From an uncultured Clostridia bacterium (lineage in GTDB: Bacteria; Bacillota; Clostridia; Christensenellales; Aristaeellaceae): a stretch of 11,823 nucleotides of DNA. The stretch's first letter is position 1. Every line of letters begins with the position of its first letter. Below are positions 6,224-11,823 of this stretch, in pieces. The position numbers and the translations under genes were made by a program. The notes under the pieces were generated by a model. The model saw only the letters and a list, made by a program, of their open reading frames with translations, ran no database searches and had not been told where the DNA came from. The stretch spans positions 1-11,823 of the forward strand of contig CAKUFI010000080.1 in the NCBI GenBank assembly GCA_934647305.1, written 5' to 3'.

Positions 6224-6424
6224 ATGAAAGTGAAACGACAGGTGATTGCGCTGCGCTGCGGCGTGGGCGACCTGATGCGGGTGCGGGAGGCCATCTCCGC
6301 GCTGCCCGGAGTGATTGCCGCCGAGCCGCTCACCGGCCGGTGCGCACTGCGCGTCTGGCAGAGCGACGAGGTGAATCAGGCGGCGCTTGACGAGATTGTG
6401 GGGCGTTTCGACCGGACGGAGTAG
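6224..6424 (+). CDS. Small HMA-like protein without the CxxC metal motif
   Basis: The 66-residue product follows a beta-alpha-beta-beta-alpha-beta pattern: VIALRC, then helix VREAISAL, PGVIAAEPL, CALRVWQ, then helix NQAALDEIVGRF. This resembles heavy-metal-associated domains, including the L-x-x-LPGV-x-A signature. The metal loop, normally M-x-C-x-x-C, here reads RCGVGD with a single Cys (residue 12), so copper chaperone activity is unlikely. GGAGGTG precedes the ATG at 6224 by only a few bases; a GTG at 6230, giving MKRQVIAL, has better spacing (9 nt) and may be the actual start. The gene stands alone between hairpin repeats with no clear promoter or terminator. Confidence 0.65.
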   Translation: MKVKRQVIALRCGVGDLMRVREAISALPGVIAAEPLTGRCALRVWQSDEVNQAALDEIVGRFDRTE

Positions 6425-6450
6425 CCCCGGAGGCTGTGCCGCAGGGCGCT

Positions 6451-6526
6451 GAAGCGGGGTGGGGGTCCGGGGGAGGGGGCGCGCAGCGCCCCTTCCCCCG
6501 GAGAGCCGCGCCGCATTGCGGCGCGG
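6451..6526 (-). repeat. GC-rich multi-hairpin element, copy 2 (inverted)
   Basis: Read on the minus strand: CCGCGCCGC-AAT-GCGGCGCGG hairpin (6506-6526), then GGGGGAAGGGGCGC paired with GCGCCCCCTCCCCC, then the tract ACCCCCACCCC. Its first hairpin has the same arms as that at 10941-10961. It begins 27 bp after the HMA-like gene and may serve as its terminator, although no T-run follows. From 6527 to 6665 I see nothing further except a weak TTCAC/GTGAA dyad at 6633-6658. Confidence 0.75.
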
Positions 6527-6669
6527 AATGCCAAGCGGCGTACCCCTCTGACCACGCTGCATTCGGGAAAGCGCGTTTCTGCGATGTCCGGTGATTGCGG
6601 ATCATAGTGTTCCCCGCCCATCCCGCGCAAGGTTCACTTGAAGGTCATACTCTTGTGAAAATCTGGGCG

Positions 6670-6675
6670 TATAAT
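6670..6675 (+). promoter_or_regulatory. Consensus -10 element before the zinc-ribbon membrane protein
   Basis: A perfect TATAAT lies 28 bp before the start codon. At 16-18 bp upstream there is no good -35 (ATACTC at best), and no TG extension. Expression may need an activator or be weak. Confidence 0.5.
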
Positions 6676-6703
6676 ACGCATATAAATTGGCAGAGGGTAG
6701 GGA

Positions 6704-7117
6704 ATGCGTATGTGGAATCGGATTAGAAACGGGTTTGCACGGTTTATGAGCGGGCGGCACGGCGCGGACAGACTGGGCGTGGTGACGCTGTGGACGGCGA
6801 TTATCCTGTCGCTGATCGGGTCGTTTTCGAAGATCAGCCTGTTTTCGCTTTTGTCATTCGTGCTGTACGCGTGGACGCTGTACCGGATGATGTCGCGCAA
6901 CCTGGTGAAGAGGCGGCTGGAGAACGAGAAGTTCGAGCACTGGTACGCGCCGATTGCGACGCGCGCGCGTCAGGGCCTGAACCGCCTGAAGATGCGCAGG
7001 AAGTTCAAGTACTTCCGCTGCCCGCAGTGCAAGAGCCTGCTCAAGCTCCCGCGCAAGGTGGGCGAGGTCACGGTAACCTGCGGCAAGTGCGGCCGCCAGT
7101 TCAAGCAGAAGGCCTGA
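6704..7117 (+). CDS. Two-TM membrane protein with C-terminal zinc ribbon
   Basis: In this 137-residue protein two hydrophobic segments (about 25-41 and 46-63) form a hairpin with both ends predicted in the cytoplasm. A basic stretch (KRRLENEKFEHWYAPIATRA, 69-88; KMRRKFKYFR, 96-105) leads into a zinc ribbon with CPQC at 106-109 and CGKC at 126-129, which should bind one Zn ion. The ribbon resembles the zinc-ribbon tails found on many uncharacterised Firmicute membrane proteins; its partner is unknown. The ATG at 6704 has GAGGGTAGGG upstream; a second ATG two codons later is possible. It has its own -10 element and no obvious terminator before the next promoter. Confidence 0.85.
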   Translation: MRMWNRIRNGFARFMSGRHGADRLGVVTLWTAIILSLIGSFSKISLFSLLSFVLYAWTLYRMMSRNLVKRRLENEKFEHWYAPIATRARQGLNRLKMRRKFKYFRCPQCKSLLKLPRKVGEVTVTCGKCGRQFKQKA

Positions 7118-7209
7118 TCCTCCGGGCCATATCCGAAAGAACTTCTGCGGCACCGTTTCCGCGCCGGAAAAACCAGACCAGAGAAAACAGGAACTTAGCC
7201 CGCGCCGGA

Positions 7210-7238
7210 TTGACAAGCGGCGCAGTTTGTGCTACATT
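7210..7238 (+). promoter_or_regulatory. Sigma-A promoter of the phosphofructokinase gene
   Basis: A perfect TTGACA (7210-7215) is separated by 17 bp from TACATT (7233-7238, 4 of 6). The expected transcript starts near 7245, giving a 40-nt leader with AAAGGA as ribosome site. Confidence 0.8.
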
Positions 7239-7284
7239 GTCTCTGTCGCAAAAGATAATTCGCATTTTGAAAGGATGATACACC

Positions 7285-8526
7285 ATGAATCAGCTCAAGG
7301 GCGCATGTATTATCGGCCAGTCGGGCGGCCCGACCTCCGTCATCAACGCTTCCGCGTACGGCGCGATCAAGACCGCGCTGGAGAACGAGAACGTCACCCG
7401 CGTGCTGGGCGCCTTGAACGGCATCCGCGGCGTGCTGGACGACAACCTGATCGACATGGCCAAGGAGGATCCCAAGGAGCTGGCGCTGATGAAGCACACG
7501 CCCTCCTCCGCGCTGGGCTCCTGCCGCTACAAGCTCAAGGATCCCGATGTGGACGATACCGACTATCAGCGCATCCTGGAGATCTTCAAGAAGTACGACG
7601 TGCGTTATTTCTTCTATAACGGCGGCAACGACTCCATGGATACCTGCAACAAGATCAGCAAGTACTGCCTGAAGCACGGCTATGAGTGCCGCGTGATGGG
7701 CATCCCGAAGACCATCGACAACGACCTGGCCGGCACCGACCACTGCCCGGGCTTCGCGTCCGCCGCCAAGTACATCGCCACCTCCACGATGGAAGTGTAC
7801 TGCGATTCCCGCGTATACGACACCGGCATGATCACCATCATGGAGTGCATGGGCCGCCACGCGGGCTGGCTGACCGCCGCCGCCGCGCTGGCCAGCGTCA
7901 ACGGCAACGGTCCCGACCTGATCTACGTGCCCGAGGTGGACTTCGACCTGGATACCTTTACCGCCCGGGTCAAGGAAATCTACGCCGCCAACAAGAAGTG
8001 CTTCGTCGTGGTGTCCGAGGGCATCCATGACAAGGAAGGCACCTTCATCGCCGAGTACGCCAACAAGAACATGGCCAAGGACTCCTTCGGCCACGCTCAG
8101 CTGGGCGGCACCGCGGCCTACCTGGCCAACTACATCAAGGAACAGACCGGCGCCAAGGTTCGCGGCATCGAGCTGAGTCTGCTGCAGCGCTGCGCCGCGC
8201 ACTGCGCCTCCCAGACCGACGTGGACGAGTCCTTCGCCGCCGGTAAGGCCGCCGTGGAAAACGCTGTGGCTGGCGTGACCGACAAGATGGTCGGCTACAG
8301 GCGCGTGATGGTGGACGGCAAGTACACCTGCCAGATCGAGCTGTTCCCGCTGGACGTTGTGGCCAACACCGAGAAGAAGGTTCCGCTGGAGTGGATCAAC
8401 GCCACCCACGACGGCATCGAGCAGGGCTTCATCGACTATGCGCTGCCGCTGATTCAGGGCCAGCCCGAGCTGACCTATGAAAACGGCCTGCCCCGCTTCG
8501 TCCGCCTGAAGAAGGTCAAGGCGTAA
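7285..8526 (+). CDS. pfp: Pyrophosphate-dependent 6-phosphofructokinase
   Basis: Interconverts fructose 6-phosphate and fructose 1,6-bisphosphate in glycolysis, here probably with pyrophosphate rather than ATP (EC 2.7.1.90). The 413-residue product has the N-terminal GQSGGPTSVIN loop, GGNDS (113-117), PKTIDND (141-147), and MGRHAGW (189-195). Two diagnostic positions point to PPi use: Asp in the GGND motif where ATP enzymes have Gly (GGDG), and Lys in PKTIDND where ATP enzymes have Gly (PGTIDND). The first acidic residue of the usual GGDD is Asn here. The PPi reaction is reversible, so it may also work in gluconeogenesis. The ATG at 7285 follows AAAGGA by about 9 nt. It is monocistronic, with its own promoter and a strong terminator. 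Confidence 0.94.
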   Translation: MNQLKGACIIGQSGGPTSVINASAYGAIKTALENENVTRVLGALNGIRGVLDDNLIDMAKEDPKELALMKHTPSSALGSCRYKLKDPDVDDTDYQRILEIFKKYDVRYFFYNGGNDSMDTCNKISKYCLKHGYECRVMGIPKTIDNDLAGTDHCPGFASAAKYIATSTMEVYCDSRVYDTGMITIMECMGRHAGWLTAAAALASVNGNGPDLIYVPEVDFDLDTFTARVKEIYAANKKCFVVVSEGIHDKEGTFIAEYANKNMAKDSFGHAQLGGTAAYLANYIKEQTGAKVRGIELSLLQRCAAHCASQTDVDESFAAGKAAVENAVAGVTDKMVGYRRVMVDGKYTCQIELFPLDVVANTEKKVPLEWINATHDGIEQGFIDYALPLIQGQPELTYENGLPRFVRLKKVKA

Positions 8527-8544
8527 GTTACAGGTACCCCTATC

Positions 8545-8583
8545 AGGCAGACAGCTGGAATTCGCCACGCTGTCTGCCTTTTT
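8545..8583 (+). terminator. Terminator of the phosphofructokinase gene
   Basis: AGGCAGACAGC (8545-8555) pairs perfectly with GCTGTCTGCCT (8569-8579), followed by five T residues. The next gene starts only 60 bp further on and I see no clear promoter in between, so some read-through or a promoter hidden in this short gap is possible. Confidence 0.92.
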
Positions 8584-8643
8584 GGAGGACTGGGGGAGAC
8601 TTCCCTCAGCGAAAAATCGACGTATCGGAAAGAGGAGGAAGCC

Positions 8644-9321
8644 ATGTTCAGCGGCCGCCTGTGGCAACTGTTTCTCGAGTCGTTTCCAAAGATCCTGCTG
8701 CCCGGACTCACGGTCACGATCCCGCTGACCGCCATCGCCTTTTCCTGCGCGCTGGTGATCGCGGTCGCCGTGGCGCTGGTGCAGTTTGCCCAGGTGAAGG
8801 TGCTGCGCAAGGTCGCGCGGTTCTATATCTGGATTTTCCGCGGCACGCCGCTGCTGGTGCAGCTGTTCGTGGTGTTTTTCGGGCTGTCGAGGGTAGGCAT
8901 ATTGCTGCCCCCGTTTCCGGCGGCGGTGATCGTGTTCTCACTCAACGAGGGCGCGTACTGCGCGGAAACCGTGCGCGCGGCGCTCGAGTCAGTGCCCAAG
9001 GGACAGCTCGAAGCCGGACTGTGTGCGGGGCTGAGCTACCTTCAGACCATCTTCCGCATCGTGCTGCCTCAGGCCATGCGCACCGCCTTTCCGCCCCTGT
9101 CCAATTCGCTGATTTCGATGGTCAAGGACACCTCGCTGGCGGCCAACATCACCGTGACCGAGATGTTCATGGTGACGCAGCGCATCGTGGCGAGGACGTA
9201 TGAGCCGCTGCTTCTGTACCTCGAGGTGGGCCTGATCTATCTGATCTTCTCGACCGTGCTGACCAAGCTGCAGGGCGTGGGGGAGAGGAAGCTGGCCAGC
9301 CGCGGCCACAAGGAGGGATGA
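8644..9321 (+). CDS. Polar amino-acid (cystine-type) ABC transporter permease
   Basis: This 225-residue inner-membrane permease belongs to the HisMQ/TcyB/YecS family. Several hydrophobic segments are visible (about 15-48, 60-80, 90-105, 155-175 and 190-208). FRGTPLLVQL (65-74) is a family signature, and the EAA loop that docks on the ATPase is EAGLCAGLSYLQTIFRIVLP (123-142). Only one permease gene is present, so it probably forms a homodimer. The ATG at 8644 has GAGGAGG 5 nt upstream. It is the first gene of a three-gene operon with an ATPase and a lipoprotein. Similarity to cystine systems is my impression from the operon as a whole; the substrate is not proven. Confidence 0.92.
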   Translation: MFSGRLWQLFLESFPKILLPGLTVTIPLTAIAFSCALVIAVAVALVQFAQVKVLRKVARFYIWIFRGTPLLVQLFVVFFGLSRVGILLPPFPAAVIVFSLNEGAYCAETVRAALESVPKGQLEAGLCAGLSYLQTIFRIVLPQAMRTAFPPLSNSLISMVKDTSLAANITVTEMFMVTQRIVARTYEPLLLYLEVGLIYLIFSTVLTKLQGVGERKLASRGHKEG

Positions 9322-9324
9322 GGC

Positions 9325-10071
9325 ATGCTGGAGGTGACCGGCGTCAAAAAGCGCTTCGGGGAGCTTGAGGTGCTCCGGGGCGTGGATCTTTCAGTGGAAA
9401 AGGGCGACGTGGTGGCCATCCTCGGGCCCAGCGGCTCGGGCAAGACCACGCTGCTTCGATGCATGAACTTCCTGGAAAAGGCCGACGAGGGCCGGATGCG
9501 CTTTGACGGCGAGCAGTTTGACCTGCCGACCATCGCGAAGAAGGACGTCGCCCGCCTGCGCAGGAAGACCGCCTTTGTGTTCCAGAACTACAACCTCTTC
9601 GCCAATAAGACCGCGCTTCAGAACGTGACGGAGGGGCTGATCGTGGCGCGGAAAATGCCCAGGAGCGAGGCGGTGGAGCGGGGAGAGGCGGCGCTTGCCA
9701 AGGTCGGCCTGTCCGAGAGATGGGACTACTACCCCTCGCAGCTCTCCGGCGGCCAGCAGCAGCGGGTGGCCATCGCCCGCGCGATGGCGGTCGATCCCGA
9801 AATCATCTATTTCGACGAGCCGACCTCGGCGCTCGACCCCGAGCTGACCGGCGAGGTGCTCTCGGTCATGCGCAGCCTGGCCGAGGAGGGCATGACCATG
9901 CTGGTCGTGACCCACGAGATGAGCTTCGCGCGCACGGTGTCCAGCCAGGTGGTGTTCATGGAGCACGGCGTGGTCGTCGAGCATGCGCCCTCCCGCGAGT
10001 TCTTTACGAACCCCAGGCAGGAGCGCAGCCGGGCGTTTCTTAAAAACCTTCGCGACCAGTTTGACGAGTAA
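9325..10071 (+). CDS. Polar amino-acid ABC transporter ATP-binding protein
   Basis: This 248-residue ABC ATPase powers amino-acid import. Motifs in order: Walker A GPSGSGKTT (34-42), Q-loop FQNYNLF with Gln87, signature LSGGQQQR (140-147), Walker B IIYFDEP (160-166), D-loop SALD (168-171) and the switch His in VVTHEMSFA (197). All catalytic residues are intact, and the length is typical of the GlnQ/TcyC/YecC group. It starts 3 nt after the permease stop, with AAGGAGGG about 8 nt upstream inside the permease end, so the two are co-translated. Confidence 0.95.
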   Translation: MLEVTGVKKRFGELEVLRGVDLSVEKGDVVAILGPSGSGKTTLLRCMNFLEKADEGRMRFDGEQFDLPTIAKKDVARLRRKTAFVFQNYNLFANKTALQNVTEGLIVARKMPRSEAVERGEAALAKVGLSERWDYYPSQLSGGQQQRVAIARAMAVDPEIIYFDEPTSALDPELTGEVLSVMRSLAEEGMTMLVVTHEMSFARTVSSQVVFMEHGVVVEHAPSREFFTNPRQERSRAFLKNLRDQFDE

Positions 10072-10087
10072 AAGGAGTGAATATTCC

Positions 10088-10888
10088 ATGAAGCAGATGA
10101 AGAGAGTTCTGGCAATGCTTTGCGCGCTGGCGTTTCTGGGTCTGAGCGGCTGCGCCAAGAAGCAGGAAAGCGCCGATCACCTGGCGCGCATCAAGGAAAA
10201 GGGTACGATCACCGTGGCCATGGAGGGCACCTGGGCGCCCTGGACCTATCACAACGAGCAGGACGAGCTGGTGGGCTACGACGTGGAGGTGGCTCAGAAG
10301 ATCGCCGAGAAGCTGGGCGTGACCGTGACCTTCGTCGAGGGCGAGTGGGACGGCCTGCTGGCGGGTCTGGACGACGGCCGGTACGACCTGATGGTCAACG
10401 GTGTGGGCGTCACTGCCGAGCGTCAGCAGAAGTACGACTTCTCCACCCCCTACGCCTACAACCGCACCGCCGTTATCGTGCGCGGCGACTACGACGAGAT
10501 CCACTCCATGGAGGATCTCAAGGGCAAGACGACCGCCAACACCATCTCCAGCACCTACGCCACCCAGGCCGAGAAGTATGGCGCGACCGTCACCGGCGTG
10601 GACGACCTGAACCAGACCATCGAGCTGCTGCTGGCCGGCCGCATCGACGCGACGCTGAACGCCGAGGTGACCTTCAGCGACTACCTCAAGGCGCATCCCG
10701 ACGCGAGCATCAAGGTCGCGACCTTCTCCGACGAGGTGGAGCAGGTGGCCATTCCCGTGCGCAAGGGCGAGGACAGCGCGTCGCTGCTCGCGGCGGTCAA
10801 TCAGGCGCTCAAGGAGCTGGCCGAGTCGGGCGAGCTGACCGCGCTTTCCGAGAAGTACTTCGGCATCGATATTTCCAAGGCTCAGTAA
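10088..10888 (+). CDS. Amino-acid ABC transporter substrate-binding lipoprotein
   Basis: This 266-residue family 3 extracellular solute-binding protein captures the substrate outside the membrane. The signal peptide (MKQMKRVLAMLCALAFLGL) ends in the lipobox LSGC, and lipidation is expected at Cys22. The mature domain shows ITVAMEGTWAPWTY (41-54), GYDVEVAQKIAEKLG (63-77), EGEWDGLLAGLDDGRYDLM (84-102) and the ERQQKYDFSTPY stretch (111-122). The EGEWDGLLAGLD stretch is like that of cystine binders such as FliY/TcyA. I chose the ATG at 10088 because AAAGGAG lies about 10 nt upstream and it gives a correct signal peptide; earlier in-frame starts lie inside the ATPase gene. It starts 16 nt after the ATPase stop and is the last gene of the operon. 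Confidence 0.95.
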   Translation: MKQMKRVLAMLCALAFLGLSGCAKKQESADHLARIKEKGTITVAMEGTWAPWTYHNEQDELVGYDVEVAQKIAEKLGVTVTFVEGEWDGLLAGLDDGRYDLMVNGVGVTAERQQKYDFSTPYAYNRTAVIVRGDYDEIHSMEDLKGKTTANTISSTYATQAEKYGATVTGVDDLNQTIELLLAGRIDATLNAEVTFSDYLKAHPDASIKVATFSDEVEQVAIPVRKGEDSASLLAAVNQALKELAESGELTALSEKYFGIDISKAQ

Positions 10889-10940
10889 ACGCACGCTTTG
10901 CCGCATGGAACGGACGCGGTTCCTGCGACAGACGGGCTGG

Positions 10941-11033
10941 CCGCGCCGCGCTGCGGCGCGGGAACGGGGGAGGGGGCGCACTGCGCCCCCTCCCCCTGCA
11001 CCCCCACCCCCTTTCCGGCGGCACTGCCGCCGG
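10941..11033 (+). repeat. GC-rich multi-hairpin element, copy 3
   Basis: Modules in order: CCGCGCCGC-GCT-GCGGCGCGG (10941-10961), GGGGGAGGGGGCGCA paired with TGCGCCCCCTCCCCC (10966-10996), the tract GCACCCCCACCCCC, and CCGGCGGC-ACT-GCCGCCGG (11015-11033). It starts 52 bp after the binding-protein gene and may protect or end the transporter mRNA, as no U-rich terminator is seen there. Confidence 0.8.
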
Positions 11034-11039
11034 GCAAGC

Positions 11040-11110
11040 GGGGCAGGGCTTCGCCCCTCCCCGCACCCCACCCCGTCCGGGCTCGCTCCGCTCGCCCCGC
11101 GGGGCGGGTG
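11040..11110 (+). repeat. GC-rich multi-hairpin element, copy 4 (partial, tandem)
   Basis: Directly follows copy 3. It has the short hairpin AGGGC-TTC-GCCCT-like core (11045-11057), then CCCCGCACCCCACCCC (11060-11074) and a further GC hairpin (GGGC...GCCC, 11079-11097). The GCACCCCACCC tract is the same as in copy 1. It ends about 20 bp before the rplS promoter. Confidence 0.65.
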
Positions 11111-11130
11111 AAATTTTACATGGGTTTTGC

Positions 11131-11159
11131 TTGAGATCAGGGGAGCAAAATGGTATAAT
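11131..11159 (+). promoter_or_regulatory. Strong sigma-A promoter of rplS
   Basis: TTGAGA (11131-11136) and a perfect TATAAT (11154-11159) are separated by 17 bp, with the TG of an extended -10 (TGGTATAAT). This is the best promoter in the window, as expected for a ribosomal protein gene. Confidence 0.92.
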
Positions 11160-11165
11160 AGACTC

Positions 11166-11234
11166 TGTGATATCGGGCGGTCCGCTGCCTGGACAAGTCT
11201 GCCGGGTAAGAACGTCCTTGTAGGAAAGGAGGAC
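11166..11234 (+). promoter_or_regulatory. rplS 5' leader with alternative pairings over the ribosome site
   Basis: The leader is about 75 nt. It carries alternating complementary tetramers: GTCC (11180-11183), GGAC (11191-11194), GTCC (11214-11217) and GGAC (11231-11234). Pairing the last two (or TCCTT 11215-11219 with AAGGA 11226-11230) would cover the Shine-Dalgarno AGGAGG at 11227-11232, while pairing the middle two would free it. L19 leaders that bind their own protein are known in Firmicutes; whether this belongs to them I cannot tell. The stems are short. Confidence 0.35.
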
Positions 11235-11241
11235 AATTCCA

Positions 11242-11583
11242 ATGAATGAGATCATCCGTTCCATCGAGAGCGCCCAGCTGCGCTCCGATCTGCCCGCCTT
11301 TGGCATCGGCGACACCGTTCGCGTTCAGGTGAAGGTCGTCGAAGGTTCCCGCGAGCGCCTGCAGGCGTTCGAAGGCGTGGTCATCGCCCGCCGCAACGGC
11401 TCCTGCCGCGAAACCTTCACGGTTCGCCGCACGTCCTACGGCGTTGGCGTCGAGCGTACGTTCCCGCTGCATTCCCCCCGTGTGGACAGCATCACCGTGG
11501 TTCGCAAGGGTAAGGTTCGCCGCGCGAAGCTGTACTATCTGCGTAACCTCAGCGGCAAGGCTGCCAAGGTCAAGGAGAAGTAA
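11242..11583 (+). CDS. rplS: 50S ribosomal protein L19 (bL19)
   Basis: The 113-residue product spans the full bL19 length. bL19 sits at the interface of the two ribosomal subunits. Recognisable parts are the FGIGDTVRVQVKVVEGSRER start of the fold, LQAFEGVVIARR, the YGVGVERTFPLHSP block (conserved in nearly all bL19) and the basic RRAKLYYLRN near the C-terminus. GGAGG lies 9 nt before the ATG. In many bacteria rplS closes a rpsP-rimM-trmD-rplS operon. Here it has its own promoter and terminator and stands alone behind an amino-acid transporter operon. Codons look highly biased, as for an abundant protein. Confidence 0.98.
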   Translation: MNEIIRSIESAQLRSDLPAFGIGDTVRVQVKVVEGSRERLQAFEGVVIARRNGSCRETFTVRRTSYGVGVERTFPLHSPRVDSITVVRKGKVRRAKLYYLRNLSGKAAKVKEK

Positions 11584-11595
11584 TTCGCTCACACG

Positions 11596-11625
11596 AAAGG
11601 CCGCGTTTTTACGCGGCCTTTCTTT
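11596..11625 (+). terminator. Terminator of rplS
   Basis: AAAGGCCGCG pairs perfectly with CGCGGCCTTT (10 bp, loop TTTTTA), followed by CTTTC. It lies 13 bp after the rplS stop codon. The A-rich left arm makes it likely to work on the opposite strand too. Confidence 0.88.
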
Positions 11626-11677
11626 CATCGAAAAGCGCATCCCTGAAGTAATCGCGGCGTTTGCGTTTGCGAACGAC

Positions 11678-11728
11678 CCGGGCGGCCGCAGCCGCCCGTC
11701 AAAAGCGATTCCCCCTGGGAATCGCTTC
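11678..11728 (-). repeat. REP-like double-hairpin element, copy 2 (inverted)
   Basis: On the plus strand CGGGCGGC-CGCA-GCCGCCCG (11679-11698) is followed by AAGCGATTCC-CCCTG-GGAATCGCTT (11703-11727). Its reverse complement matches the element at 6090-6142 in order, arm sequence and spacing. It follows the rplS terminator; no gene is visible from 11584 to the window end. Confidence 0.85.
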
Positions 11729-11754
11729 AGACTGTCGAAAAAACCTCGGAGAGC

Positions 11755-11778
11755 TCGAGAGGGTCGCAACCCTCTCGA
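11755..11778. repeat. Perfect 10-bp hairpin next to the REP-like element
   Basis: TCGAGAGGGT pairs with ACCCTCTCGA around the tetraloop CGCA. On the minus strand a run of six T residues lies shortly downstream (11738-11743), so it may form part of a terminator for an unseen minus-strand gene entering from the right edge. It may instead be a third module of the REP-like element. Positions 11779-11823 hold nothing I can name. Confidence 0.6.
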
Positions 11779-11823
11779 ACTTTCAATCGCGCCCAGCGGC
11801 GTGTACGGTGGGCACGGGACGAT

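Noticed and set aside
7157..7171. Terminator after the zinc-ribbon gene (TTTCCG-CGC-CGGAAA)
   Set aside because: The stem is 6 bp and no T-run follows on the plus strand.
7195..8667. 490-codon minus-strand frame opposite the phosphofructokinase
   Set aside because: Shadow frame rich in Val, His and Gly from antisense reading of a conserved enzyme gene; it also reads through the pfp promoter and terminator.
10040..11242. 400-codon minus-strand frame across the binding-protein gene and repeats
   Set aside because: Antisense shadow of a clear lipoprotein gene continuing through hairpin repeats and the rplS promoter; no family resemblance.

Overview
The window looks like chromosomal DNA of a GC-rich Clostridia-type Firmicute (Oscillospirales/Christensenellales-like). 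The grounds are strong Shine-Dalgarno sites (GGAGG and close variants), a pyrophosphate-type phosphofructokinase, the UPF0237 (ACT)/UPF0210 gene pair, a cystine/polar amino-acid ABC operon, and GC-rich hairpin repeats between transcription units. The lineage is inferred from gene content and composition, not from a marker comparison. I see no phage, plasmid, insertion-sequence, CRISPR, tRNA or rRNA sequence.

Layout. Positions 1-281 hold a near-perfect 74-bp tandem repeat. The minus strand then carries three separate units: an unrecognised single-pass membrane protein (312-839), a fusion of an XRE helix-turn-helix with an ADP-ribosylglycohydrolase domain (1138-2712) that has its own terminator and a quasi-palindromic operator over its promoter, and an aspartate kinase (2847-3995). 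The kinase is divergent from the plus-strand pair encoding an ACT-domain protein (4199-4468) and a UPF0210/PFL-like protein (4478-5821). Both sides of that 203-bp divergent region have readable sigma-A promoters.

From 5822 to 6703 the DNA is mostly repeat. A chain of five hairpins precedes a 66-residue HMA-like protein (6224-6424), and an inverted copy of the GC-rich element follows it. Next come a two-TM zinc-ribbon protein (6704-7117), a PPi-dependent phosphofructokinase with its own promoter and terminator (7285-8526), and an amino-acid ABC transporter operon in the order permease, ATPase, lipoprotein (8644-10888). After two more GC-rich elements, ribosomal protein bL19 (11242-11583) stands alone with a near-consensus promoter, a structured leader and a strong terminator. 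The last 240 bp hold a second copy, inverted, of the hairpin element seen at 6090-6142.

Most protein-coding content is housekeeping: glycolysis, aspartate-family amino-acid synthesis, amino-acid uptake and the ribosome. The least ordinary parts are the HTH-ADP-ribosylglycohydrolase fusion, the 74-bp repeat array, two families of multi-hairpin intergenic elements that share spacers, and possible mutually exclusive pairings in the rplS leader. I found no clearly new multi-gene system.
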